A DNA stretch of 64,000 bases, taken from Mycobacterium deserti. Its GTDB lineage: Bacteria; Actinomycetota; Actinomycetes; Mycobacteriales; Mycobacteriaceae. Positions 45,194 to 53,695 of the stretch are shown one piece after another. Below the pieces are notes generated by a model. The model saw only the letters and a program-made list of their open reading frames with translations, was not told where the DNA came from and ran no database searches. The stretch spans positions 995,304 through 1,059,303 of the forward strand of contig NZ_JAODWD010000001.1 in assembly GCF_025345615.1 (NCBI RefSeq), written 5' to 3'. Numbering within the stretch: the first letter of the stretch is position 1; each line of letters opens with the position of its first letter. Position numbers and translations under genes: made by a program.

Positions 45194-47047
45194 TTATGGG
45201 GAGTTACCGGGACCACCAAAGATGAAGTCCAAGAAACCGGGGTTCGAGTTGCCCGGACCACCGAAAATCGCATCCAACAGACCAGGGCTCGAGTTACCCG
45301 GACCGCCAAAGAAGAAGTCCAACAACCCAGGATTCGAGTTACCCGGACCACCGAAAATCGCATCCAACAGACCAGGGCTCGAGTTACCCGGACCACCAAA
45401 GATGAAGTCCAACAACCCAGGATTCGAGTTACCCGGACCACCGAAAATCGCATCCAACAGACCAGGGCTCGAGTTACCCGGACCACCAAAGATGAAGTCC
45501 AACAACCCAGGATTGGAGTTGCCCGGACCACCAAAGATGAAGTCCAACAACCCAGGATTGGAGTTGCCCGGACCACCAAAGATGAAGTCCAACAACCCAG
45601 GATTGGAGTTGCCCGGACCACCAAAGATGAAGTCCAACAACCCAGGATTGGAGTTGCCCGGACCACCAAAGATGAAGTCCAACAACCCAGGATTGGAGTT
45701 ACCGGGACCACCAAAGATGAAGTCCAACAACCCAGGGTTCGAGTTACCCGGACCACCGAAAATCGCATCCAACAGACCAGGATTCGAGTTACCCGGACCA
45801 CCAAAGATGAAGTCCAACAACCCAGGATTCGAGTTACCCGGACCACCGAAAATCGCATCCAACAGACCAGGATTCGAGTTACCCGGACCACCAAAGATGA
45901 AGTCCAACAACCCAGGATTCGAGTTACCCGGACCACCGAAAATCGCATCCAACAGACCAGGGTTCGAGTTACCCGGACCACCAAAGATGAAGTCCAACAG
46001 ACCAGGGTTCGAGTTACCGGGACCGCCGAAGACTCCATCTAACAGACCAGGGTTCGAGTTACCCGGACCACCAAAGAAGAAGTCCAACAACCCAGGATTC
46101 GAGTTACCCGGACCACCGAAAATCGCATCCAACAGACCAGGGTTCGAGTTCCCCGGACCACCAAAGATGAAGTCCAACAACCCAGGATTCGAATTACCCG
46201 GACCACCGAACACCAGGCTTAGCAAGCCACCGAATAGGCCGCCGACCGGATCTTGTCCACCGGATGAATTGGTGTCAACGGGTGGGCCCGTGACTTCCGG
46301 CGGAGGACCTTGACCGTCCGGTTGACCTACACCATCTGGTGGACTCTGCCCGTCTGGCGGACCCTGCCCGTCCGGCGGACCCTGCCCGTCCGGTTGACCC
46401 ACACCATCTGGTGGACCTACACCATCTGGCGGACCATTGCCATCGGGTGGACCCACACCATCCGCCGGACCCACACCATCCGCCGGACCCTGCCCGTCTG
46501 GCGGACCCTGCCCGGCCGGGGGGCCCACACCTTCAGAGGTATCGACAGCCTCAGGCGGGCCAACATCCTCTGGGGTGCCAACGTCCTCGGGGGGGCCAAC
46601 ATCCTCGGGGGGGCCGGGATTCTCGGGGGGACCCTGATCCTCCCGGGGACCCGGGTTACTCGACGGACCCTCACCTGCCGGCGGGCCGCCCCCTGCATCA
46701 ACCGGTTTCCCGTTGACACTTACCTTTGGCCCAGTGTCCTTGGGCGTTCCGGCGCCTGCATTTGAGTTGTCCGAACCTGGCTTGTCGGCAGCCTCGCTAC
46801 CAGGGGTGTCGCCAGTATCCTGGGCGCTCCCCGATTCTTCGCCGTCGACCGTGGTTAGGAAGATGGCCGGCGCAGTATCCGGGACATTGACCGTTATGCC
46901 AACGAAGAAAGCCAGGACGACCGCTAGGAACGCAGTACTTGCCTGCTGAAGCAGTGATAGCGACGGCCCGCGGCGCCGACGCCTATGCCGGGCTGCACCC
47001 CTCGGAAAGCCTGACGATGAATGTGCGTGAAATTTCGAGTCGGGCAT
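45194..47047 (-). CDS. Exported Pro/Gly-rich protein with ~22 pentadecapeptide repeats
   Basis: A 617-residue protein. ATG 47047 follows AGAAGGAGG. Residues 1-30 are Arg-rich, then one hydrophobic helix (LLQQASTAFLAVVLAFFVGITV, about 31-52) acts as signal anchor. Residues about 70-280 are acidic and Pro/Gly-rich with hexapeptides of type GPPDGQ/GPPDGV and GPPEDV. Residues about 285-617 are about 22 near-identical copies of FGGPGNSNPGLLDFI, where the 14th residue alternates mainly Phe/Ala, ending in GNSP. It is not the PPE-MPTR or PGRS repeat. Probably surface-exposed or wall-bound; function unknown. Confidence 0.8.
   Translation of the reverse strand: MPDSKFHAHSSSGFPRGAARHRRRRRGPSLSLLQQASTAFLAVVLAFFVGITVNVPDTAPAIFLTTVDGEESGSAQDTGDTPGSEAADKPGSDNSNAGAGTPKDTGPKVSVNGKPVDAGGGPPAGEGPSSNPGPREDQGPPENPGPPEDVGPPEDVGTPEDVGPPEAVDTSEGVGPPAGQGPPDGQGPADGVGPADGVGPPDGNGPPDGVGPPDGVGQPDGQGPPDGQGPPDGQSPPDGVGQPDGQGPPPEVTGPPVDTNSSGGQDPVGGLFGGLLSLVFGGPGNSNPGLLDFIFGGPGNSNPGLLDAIFGGPGNSNPGLLDFFFGGPGNSNPGLLDGVFGGPGNSNPGLLDFIFGGPGNSNPGLLDAIFGGPGNSNPGLLDFIFGGPGNSNPGLLDAIFGGPGNSNPGLLDFIFGGPGNSNPGLLDAIFGGPGNSNPGLLDFIFGGPGNSNPGLLDFIFGGPGNSNPGLLDFIFGGPGNSNPGLLDFIFGGPGNSNPGLLDFIFGGPGNSNPGLLDFIFGGPGNSSPGLLDAIFGGPGNSNPGLLDFIFGGPGNSSPGLLDAIFGGPGNSNPGLLDFFFGGPGNSSPGLLDAIFGGPGNSNPGFLDFIFGGPGNSP
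45197..46214. repeat. Tandem array of about 22 units of 45 bp
   Basis: A 45-bp unit, such as the stretch beginning GGACCACCAAAGATGAAGTC, is repeated with very few changes. Two main unit types (encoding LLDFI and LLDAI) alternate in the right part, and a run of six LLDFI units lies near 45490-45760. Stop codons are absent from several frames of the unit, so long open frames appear on both strands; only the minus frame with the signal anchor and ribosome site is taken as real. Edges are approximate. Confidence 0.93.
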
Positions 47048-48161
47048 GTGCCCTCCTTCTGTTCCGGGAAAGCAACAGGCTTCACCCAAGACAAACAAAT
47101 AGCTGGCGTTCGCAGAATGTGAATGCCAGTAAGTCACCGACTTGTCGTCGCTTCAATGACGTATCGCTAGCTGTCGTCGCGCTGGCTACTCCCCAAAGCT
47201 CTGCAAATCAGGCAGGCCCGCCAGCACTGCCGACGCTGGGTCGGTATTCCCGGCCCCGGCGGACCGCGAGGGGAATCAGACGGAACCTTCAGGCGCCGCC
47301 TCGCTCGAGGGCGCGGCCGAGCAGCAGTCCGATCCCCGGCAGATATCGGGCGCGACAGGCCAAGTGGCGTCCGCACGCTAGTCCGGCGTGAGCGATTCCC
47401 CCTGCAATGCTTCCCCATCGAGCCACCCCTCACTCGAGACGACAAGCGAGGAACGCGAGTCTCCCAAGTAGATGGGCCGACTCTAAGACTTTGCTAGATT
47501 GCCTGTCAAGCACCACTTGGGCCCATCTGGCGAACATCTGACAGGAGCTGCCGAAACTCGGTCAGGCACTTGTGCAGTTTGCGGCTTCCTAACGAAGCGT
47601 ATCGCGATGGTTCTCACGACGAAGACCCTTTTCGACGCCTCCGTTACTATTTTGTGCTCGATCAGTGCAGCTCACAGCTGTCTTTTCGTTCACAAAATTT
47701 CTGTCTCAGACGGGCCGCGAATCGACGTTGGTGTCAACAAGATCGTTACGTATCGGATTTGCGTGATGATGCAAGCACTTGCCGGTTGTGTCGCCTTGCT
47801 GACTGGTCCAGCAAGTCAACGGTGCTTCACGGATCATGTCGTTGTTGATTGCTGAAAACTACAATCAGCGCAATCTGTTGGACCTACTCTTGAAGCGCGG
47901 CCATGCCAAGTGGCGCAAGGAGACGTGGTCGAAGAGAAGACTCGTGCTGCCGCACTCCGGCACGGGCGACGCTTCGCATCGGGCAAGACGTTCAGGGAGG
48001 GGGCAGTCGACTTGCAACCTTTTGCGCTTCCCCAGCGAGTATGCGGGCCACCCCCACCCGGCGGTGTCGAGCCCGGCATCGCGTAACGGAGTATCACCCC
48101 AAGCCCGAGAGTCTCCAAGTCATCAACGTTGATCACGCAATACGGAGCGAAAGGCAAGCAT
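47048..48161. other. 1.1-kb region without a convincing gene
   Basis: Between the divergent repeat-protein gene and DUF4389 gene. Open frames up to about 150 codons occur, but none has a good start, composition or recognisable sequence. Part of it (47480-47880) has lower G+C than the rest of the window. It must contain the promoters of both flanking genes; I cannot locate them safely. Confidence 0.45.
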
Positions 48162-48923
48162 GTGGCTCACTCAGAGGGTAGCTCCGCTTACCCAGTACGA
48201 ATACAAGGCGATTTCGACGAGTCAGTATCCCGATGGCTATGGCTGCTGAAATGGTTTCTCGCAATTCCTCATTACATAGCTCTTTTGTTTCTTAACTTCG
48301 CATTCGTGCTCGTGACCGTGGTGGCAGGCTTTGCGATTCTGATCACGGGCCGCTACCCGAGGCCGTTGTTCAACTTCAACGTCGGGGTCATGCGCTGGTC
48401 ATGGCGGGTCCGCTTCTACGCGTACTCGACGCTGGGCACCGACTCCTACCCACCGTTCACTCTTGGTGAGACGAACTACAAGGCGGACCTGGCGGTCGAG
48501 TATCCCGAGCGATTGTCACGGGGACTAGTGCTCGTCAAGTGGTGGCTACTGGCACTACCTCACTTGCTCATCGTTTCGGCGATGCTTTCCGGCGGCGTCC
48601 GCATGCTGAACCTCGGCAACGGCCGCATTGTCGTCGTGCCCCTACTAACGCTTCTTGTCCTTGTCGCGGCTATGGGTCTGTTGTTCACGGGCCGGTATCC
48701 GCGCGGTCTGTTCGATTTTGTGGTCGGCATCAACAGATGGATGTATCGCGTTAGGGCGTACGCGGCGTTGATGACCGATGACTATCCCCCGTTCCGTCTC
48801 GATCAGGGTCCGCGGGAGAAGTGCCAAGCCCCAGCGGCCACCGTCGAGGTGCAGGAGGCGCCGGCGGCGACGTCGGACTCAACGGAGGCGACACGAGACG
48901 AGCCGGCGGCAGCGCAGCATTAA
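48162..48923 (+). CDS. DUF4389 membrane protein
   Basis: A 253-residue protein with two copies of the DUF4389 unit: YPVRIQGDFDESVSRWLWLLKWFLAIPHYIALLFL with ITGRYPRPLFNFNVGVMRW, then YPERLSRGLVLVKWWLLALPHLLIV with FTGRYPRGLFDFVVGINRW. Each unit has two hydrophobic helices, giving four membrane spans, and the tail is acidic. GTG 48162 is preferred (GAAAGGCAAGC upstream) over an in-frame TTG at 48129. Function unknown; such proteins are widespread in actinobacteria. Confidence 0.82.
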   Translation: MAHSEGSSAYPVRIQGDFDESVSRWLWLLKWFLAIPHYIALLFLNFAFVLVTVVAGFAILITGRYPRPLFNFNVGVMRWSWRVRFYAYSTLGTDSYPPFTLGETNYKADLAVEYPERLSRGLVLVKWWLLALPHLLIVSAMLSGGVRMLNLGNGRIVVVPLLTLLVLVAAMGLLFTGRYPRGLFDFVVGINRWMYRVRAYAALMTDDYPPFRLDQGPREKCQAPAATVEVQEAPAATSDSTEATRDEPAAAQH

Positions 48924-48989
48924 ACCAACGAGCCGCCTTAGTGCGTCGATGAACCGCTCTTAGAGGCGGGATTGGTCGTGTGAGGCCGA

Positions 48990-50156
48990 CTAACCGAGAA
49001 TCAAACCTGACGTCGGCACGCCGGTACCGGCGGTGACGAGTACGTGCTCGACGTCGGGGACGGGATTGACCGACGTTCCGCGCAGCTGTCGGACGCCCTC
49101 GGCGATGCCGTTCATGCCGTGGATGTAAGCCTCGCCCAGCTGGCCGCCGTGGGTGTTGATCGGGAGGCGGCCGCCGACTTCAATAGCGCCGTCCTTGACG
49201 AAGTCCTTGGCATCACCCGGTTCGCAGAAACCGAGCTCCTCCAACTGGATCAAGGTGAACGGGGTGAAATGGTCGTACAGGATCGCGATTTGGATGTCAG
49301 TCGGCTTCAGCCCCGACTGCTCCCACAGCTGCCTGCCGACCAAACCCATCTCCGGCAATCCGAGCTCTGGCCGGTAATAACTGGTCATCGAATACTGATC
49401 AGGGCTCGACCCCTGTGATGCAGCGGCGATGACCGCGGGCCGATGCCTGAGGTCCTTGGCTCGCTCGGCCGAGGTGATGACCAGCGCGACCCCACCGTCG
49501 GTCTCCTGGCAGCAGTCAAGCAGCCGAAGCGGTTCGGCGATCCACCGCGAATTCTGGTGATCTTCAATGGTGATCGGCTTCTCGTAGAAGTACGCCTTCG
49601 GGTTCTTGGCGGCGTGCTTCCGGTCGGCGACCGACACCGCACCGAAATCCTTACTCGTCGCGCCGGACAAATGCATATAGCGCCGGGCGATCATCGCCAC
49701 CTGCGCCGCGGGCGTGGAAAGCCCGTGCGGATAGGAGAACGAGTTGTCCACGCCGGTGGCGTCGGCATTCTCCACCAACCGCATCTGTACCTGGCCGAAC
49801 CGCATTCCCGAGCGTTCGTTGAACGCGCGGTATGCCACAACGCAATCCGCGACACCCGTGGCGACTGCGATGGCCGCCTGCTGGACCGTGGCACAGGCAG
49901 CGCCCCCGCCATGGTGAATCTTGGAGAAGAACTTCAGCTCGCCGATCCCGGTGGCCCGCGCGATGGCCACCTCGGTGTTGGAGTCCATTGTGAACGTGAC
50001 CATGCCGTCGACGTCGGCCGGTGTCAGGCCCGCATCCTCGAGTGCGTCGAGAACAGCCTCGGACGCCAGCCGAAGCTCACTGCGGCCGGAGTTCTTCGAG
50101 AAGTCGGTGGCGCCGATGCCGACGATGGCGGCCTTCCCGGACAGCTCTCCCGGCAT
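48990..50156 (-). CDS. ltp2: Ltp2, steroid side-chain retro-aldolase
   Basis: A 388-residue thiolase-like protein: GKAAIVGIGATDFSKNSGRSE at the start, KIHHGGGAACATVQQAAIAVATG near 85, and INTHGGQLGEAYIHGMNGIAEGVRQLRG near 335. Ltp2 cleaves the 17-hydroxy-C22-steroid-CoA to androstenedione and propionyl-CoA, together with the DUF35 domain of ChsH2. Last gene of the cyp125 operon; overlaps chsH1 by TGATG. Confidence 0.94.
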   Translation of the reverse strand: MPGELSGKAAIVGIGATDFSKNSGRSELRLASEAVLDALEDAGLTPADVDGMVTFTMDSNTEVAIARATGIGELKFFSKIHHGGGAACATVQQAAIAVATGVADCVVAYRAFNERSGMRFGQVQMRLVENADATGVDNSFSYPHGLSTPAAQVAMIARRYMHLSGATSKDFGAVSVADRKHAAKNPKAYFYEKPITIEDHQNSRWIAEPLRLLDCCQETDGGVALVITSAERAKDLRHRPAVIAAASQGSSPDQYSMTSYYRPELGLPEMGLVGRQLWEQSGLKPTDIQIAILYDHFTPFTLIQLEELGFCEPGDAKDFVKDGAIEVGGRLPINTHGGQLGEAYIHGMNGIAEGVRQLRGTSVNPVPDVEHVLVTAGTGVPTSGLILG

Positions 50157-50560
50157 CAGGCATTCCCTCCGAACGTCAATGTCGCAGTGGCGATCACGTG
50201 ATCACCGAGACTGTTGCTGCCGGTGATTTTCAAGGAGATCAGGTCATTCTCGACAGCGGTGACCTCGCCGGAGAACGTGACCGTGTCGTAGGCGTACCAC
50301 GGCACGCCGAGCCGCAACGAGATTGACTTGATGATCGCGTTCGGTCCGGCCCAGTCGGTGATGTAGCGCTGCACCAGCCCGGTGTCGGTGAGAATGTTGA
50401 CGAAGATGTCCTTGGACCCTTTGGCCTGCGCCTTGTCCCGGTCGTGGTGGACGTCCTGGTAGTCACGGGTGGCGATCGCCGTCGACACGATGAACGTCGG
50501 ATCGCCGTACAGCGCGAGTTCGGGCAGTTTGGTGCCGACGTCTACCGCTGGCGCGCTCAT
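50156..50560 (-). CDS. chsH1: ChsH1, MaoC-like hydratase subunit
   Basis: A 134-residue single hot-dog protein with ATRDYQDVHHDRDKAQAKGSKDIFVN, which carries catalytic Asp and His residues of the hydratase-2 family. It pairs with the N-terminal half of ChsH2 to hydrate the C22 steroid enoyl-CoA. ATG 50560 was chosen since it overlaps the chsH2 stop (ATGA). Confidence 0.94.
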   Translation of the reverse strand: MSAPAVDVGTKLPELALYGDPTFIVSTAIATRDYQDVHHDRDKAQAKGSKDIFVNILTDTGLVQRYITDWAGPNAIIKSISLRLGVPWYAYDTVTFSGEVTAVENDLISLKITGSNSLGDHVIATATLTFGGNA

Positions 50561-51516
50561 GCGTCCGGCTCCCACGCATAGAGAGTCCACGCGGGCCCGG
50601 AATCGGTGTCCGGAAAGTCGATATACGTTGCGCGGACGGGCATCCCGACCTCCACCTTCTCGGGGTCGGCATTGCGGAGCTCACCGAGCATCCGCACACC
50701 TTCTTCGAGTTCGACCAATGCGATGACGAACGGCAACGTGCGGCCGGGCACCTTCGGGGCGTGGTGCACCACGTAGCTGAAGACCGTGCCCTTTCCGGAT
50801 GCGACGGCGTAATCGGTCTCGGTGTCCTTGTCCTGCCAGAGCGCGGGCACGGGCGGATGCACCAGTGTGCCGTCGCCGCGCTTCTGGATTCGCAACTCGT
50901 GGGCGTTGACACCATCCCAGAAGAATTTCGTGTCCCGCGACGACGCCGGTCGCATCATCGACTCGGCATCGAGGTCCTCGGGCACCGTCGCACCTGCCGC
51001 GTTCTCAGCGGGCTTGAATTTCATGATGCGCCACATCATCTCGGCGACGTCCTCGTCGCCCACCTGCCAGGTGATTTTCTGGGTGATGAAGAATCCCTCA
51101 CCCAACGCGGTGTTCTTGGGGCCGATCACGTCGGTCAGTTCGGCCGCGACACTGACCTCCTCGCCGACCCGCAGGTAGCGGTGATAGGTCTGCTCGCAGT
51201 TTGTCGCGACGACGCCGATGTAGCCAGCGCCATCGAACAAGTCCATGATCTTGCCCAACGGATCGTCGTCGGGCCGGTTACCGCCAAGCCCCATCATCGT
51301 CCAGACCTGGATCATGGCCGGGGGTGCAACGGCGCCGGGGTGGCCCGCCGCTCTCGCCGCCGCATCGTCGACGTAGATGGGGTTCTGGTCGCCCATCGCG
51401 TCGAGCCAGTGGTCGATCATCGGCTGGTTGACCGGATGCCTGCCGACGCGCGGCTTGCTCTTGCCCTCGGCCTTTACCCGCTCGGCCGCCTTCTGAATGT
51501 CCTCGACAGCACTCAC
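50557..51516 (-). CDS. chsH2: ChsH2, MaoC-like hydratase fused to DUF35 domain
   Basis: A 319-residue protein. Residues about 1-180 form a MaoC-like hot dog (HPVNQPMIDHWLDAMGDQNPIYVDD). Residues about 200-319 form a DUF35 OB-fold (FFWDGVNAHELRIQKRGDGTLVHPPVPALWQ) that docks Ltp2. The zinc-ribbon cysteines of other DUF35 proteins are absent here too. GTG 51516 overlaps the fadE29 stop (GTGA). Confidence 0.94.
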   Translation of the reverse strand: MSAVEDIQKAAERVKAEGKSKPRVGRHPVNQPMIDHWLDAMGDQNPIYVDDAAARAAGHPGAVAPPAMIQVWTMMGLGGNRPDDDPLGKIMDLFDGAGYIGVVATNCEQTYHRYLRVGEEVSVAAELTDVIGPKNTALGEGFFITQKITWQVGDEDVAEMMWRIMKFKPAENAAGATVPEDLDAESMMRPASSRDTKFFWDGVNAHELRIQKRGDGTLVHPPVPALWQDKDTETDYAVASGKGTVFSYVVHHAPKVPGRTLPFVIALVELEEGVRMLGELRNADPEKVEVGMPVRATYIDFPDTDSGPAWTLYAWEPDA

Positions 51517-52676
51517 CTGGGCACCCTCGGCACCTTGAGGCCCGAAGCCGCGATCATCTCCCGCATCACCTCGTTGACACCTCCGCCGAACGTGATCACC
51601 AAGTTGCGTTTGGTCTGCGAGTCCAGCCAGTCCAACAGTTCCGCGGTGTCCGGATCCGCTGGGTTGCCGTATTTTCCGACGATCTCCTCGGCGAGCCGGC
51701 CCGCGTACTGAATCCGTTCGGTGCCGAAGACCTTCGTGGCTGCCGCATCCGCGACGTCGATGGTTTCGCCCGAGGCAGCGACCTGCCAATTGAGCAGCTC
51801 ATTGATCCGCCACATCGCCTTGAGTTCACCGAGGGAGCGCTTGACGTCGTCGTGGTCGATCGGGATATCGCCGTTGCCACCGGGTTTCGACGCCCATGCG
51901 TGGACGCGGTCGTAGAGCGCGGCAAATCGTCCCGCGGGCCCAAGCATCACGCGCTCGTTGTTGAGCTGGGTGGTGATCAGCCGCCAGCCGCCGTTCTCCT
52001 CGCCGACGAGCATGTCGGCGGGGACCCGGACATCGTTGTAGTACGTGGCATTTGTGTGATGCGCGCCGTCGGACAGGATGATCGGCGTCCATGAGTAACC
52101 GGGATCTTTGGTGTCGACGATCAGAATCGAGATGCCCTTGTGCTTGACGGCCTGCGGATCGGTCCGGCAGGCCAGCCACACGTAGTCGGCGTCGTGACCG
52201 CCTGTTGTCCACATCTTTTGGCCGTTGACGATGTACTCGTCGCCCTGTTTGACGGCTGCGGTGCGCAGCGACGCCAGGTCGGTACCCGCCTCGGGTTCGG
52301 AGTAGCCGATGGCGAAGTGAATGTCGCCCGACAGGATTCCGGGCAGGAACTTCTTCTTCTGCGTCTCGCTGCCGTACTGCTGCAGCGTGGGTCCCACGGT
52401 CTGCAGCGTCACTGCCGGCAGCGGGACATCCGCGCGGTGGGCCTCGTTGACGAAGATCGACTGCTCGATCGGCCCGTATCCGAGACCGCCGAACTCCTTT
52501 GGCCAGCCGACACCCAGCTTGCCGTCCGAGCCCATCCGTTTGATCACCGCACGGTACGCCTCGCCGTGGCGGTTCTTCTCCATCTCCTCGGCCTCTTCGG
52601 ACGAGATGAGAGTCGAGAAGTACTGCCGCAGTTCGGCTTGCAGCTGCTTCTGCTCGGGTGTCAGTTCGATGAACAT
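51513..52676 (-). CDS. fadE29: FadE29 (ChsE2), acyl-CoA dehydrogenase subunit
   Basis: A 387-residue acyl-CoA dehydrogenase with FAD-binding segments FAIGYSEPEAGTDLASLRTAAV and KMWTTGGHDADYVWLACRT. With FadE28 it forms the heterotetramer that dehydrogenates the 3-carbon steroid side chain; the pair shares two FAD sites. Its start touches fadE28 directly (adjacent bases). Confidence 0.94.
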   Translation of the reverse strand: MFIELTPEQKQLQAELRQYFSTLISSEEAEEMEKNRHGEAYRAVIKRMGSDGKLGVGWPKEFGGLGYGPIEQSIFVNEAHRADVPLPAVTLQTVGPTLQQYGSETQKKKFLPGILSGDIHFAIGYSEPEAGTDLASLRTAAVKQGDEYIVNGQKMWTTGGHDADYVWLACRTDPQAVKHKGISILIVDTKDPGYSWTPIILSDGAHHTNATYYNDVRVPADMLVGEENGGWRLITTQLNNERVMLGPAGRFAALYDRVHAWASKPGGNGDIPIDHDDVKRSLGELKAMWRINELLNWQVAASGETIDVADAAATKVFGTERIQYAGRLAEEIVGKYGNPADPDTAELLDWLDSQTKRNLVITFGGGVNEVMREMIAASGLKVPRVPR

Positions 52677-53675
52677 CTACGCTCCCACCAGCTCGAGACG
52701 GTGCGCCCGCCCACCGACGAGGCGGGTGAGGTCTTTGATCGTCGAGTAGTACCGGTCCATCGGGTAGGCGATGTCCATTCCCATACCGCCGTGCAGGTGA
52801 TGACACAGTTGCATCACCGGTGGCGCCTGCGAGGCGAGCCAATACCCGAGGACGTCGATGTCTTCGTCTGCGTCGCGCCCCTCGGCCAACCGCCACGCCA
52901 CCGAATTGGACGCCAGAGTCAGTGTGCGCGAGGCGATGTAGATCTCCGCTAGTTGGGCGGCGACCGTCTGGAAGGTCGACAGCGGTTTGCCGAACTGCTC
53001 TCGGTTGGCGACGTAGTCGGCGGTGAGGCGCAGCGCGCCCGCCACCAGACCGGACGCGAAGGCGCCGATCGCGGTCAGCACCAACTGATTCACGCGCCGT
53101 GGATCCGCACCGTCGAGGACTCCGTCCACCTCGGCGTCGGAGAACGTGACGGAGTACTCGTCACCGTGGTTGGACGTGGGCGTCTTTGTCAGCTGCACCC
53201 CGGCGGCGGTCGGGGACACCACGACGACAGCGTCGCCCGCCGTCACGATCAACCAATCCGCCTGTTCTGCATAGGGAACGGCGACCTTTGTGCCGTTGAG
53301 TTTGCCGCCGGCGAGACTGGTCGCCGGCCGATCGGGTAGCGGCGCGCCGGGCTCGTTGAGCGCAGCGGTCAACACCGCCCCCTTGGCGACTCCGGCGAGA
53401 TAGCGGTCCTGCTGCTCGTCGGACGCCAGGTCGAGCAGGGGCAGCAGCCCAAGTCCGAGAGTGGCGAGCGCGGGACTGACGGTGCCATGCCTGCCGATCT
53501 CGGTGAGCGCCGTCGTCAGCTCGAGCAGACCGACACCGTCGCCGCCGAGGCGCTCGGGCACCGCCAGCGCCGTCACACCACCTGAGACCAACGCGTCCCA
53601 CGTGTTGTCCCGGTCCAGGACCGAGGTGACCACATCGGCGACAGCCTGCTGTTCCGGGCTAGGACTGAAATCCAC
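52677..53675 (-). CDS. fadE28: FadE28 (ChsE1), acyl-CoA dehydrogenase subunit
   Basis: A 332-residue acyl-CoA dehydrogenase-like subunit, shorter than homomeric members: FSPSPEQQAVADVVTSVLD at the start and HHLHGGMGMDIAYPMDRYY near the end. It complements FadE29 in the ChsE1-ChsE2 enzyme. GTG 53675 follows AGGAGG and was chosen over the upstream ATG. Confidence 0.93.
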   Translation of the reverse strand: MDFSPSPEQQAVADVVTSVLDRDNTWDALVSGGVTALAVPERLGGDGVGLLELTTALTEIGRHGTVSPALATLGLGLLPLLDLASDEQQDRYLAGVAKGAVLTAALNEPGAPLPDRPATSLAGGKLNGTKVAVPYAEQADWLIVTAGDAVVVVSPTAAGVQLTKTPTSNHGDEYSVTFSDAEVDGVLDGADPRRVNQLVLTAIGAFASGLVAGALRLTADYVANREQFGKPLSTFQTVAAQLAEIYIASRTLTLASNSVAWRLAEGRDADEDIDVLGYWLASQAPPVMQLCHHLHGGMGMDIAYPMDRYYSTIKDLTRLVGGRAHRLELVGA

Positions 53676-53695
53676 CCGACTCCTCCTTGGTTCGC

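Noticed and set aside
45046..46313. Long open frames on the plus strand and in a second minus frame across the repeat array
   Set aside because: The 45-bp unit has no stop codon in these frames, so any tandem copy opens them. They lack ribosome sites and start regions of their own; only the minus frame from 47047 has AGAAGGAGG and a signal anchor.
47499..48157. Frames of 90-150 codons in the 47-48 kb gap
   Set aside because: No credible start sites, odd composition, and no recognisable sequence on either strand.
48924..48989. Hairpin between the DUF4389 gene and ltp2 (CCGCCT with AGGCGG)
   Set aside because: The stem is short and interrupted, the loop is long and there is no T-run; too weak to call a terminator.
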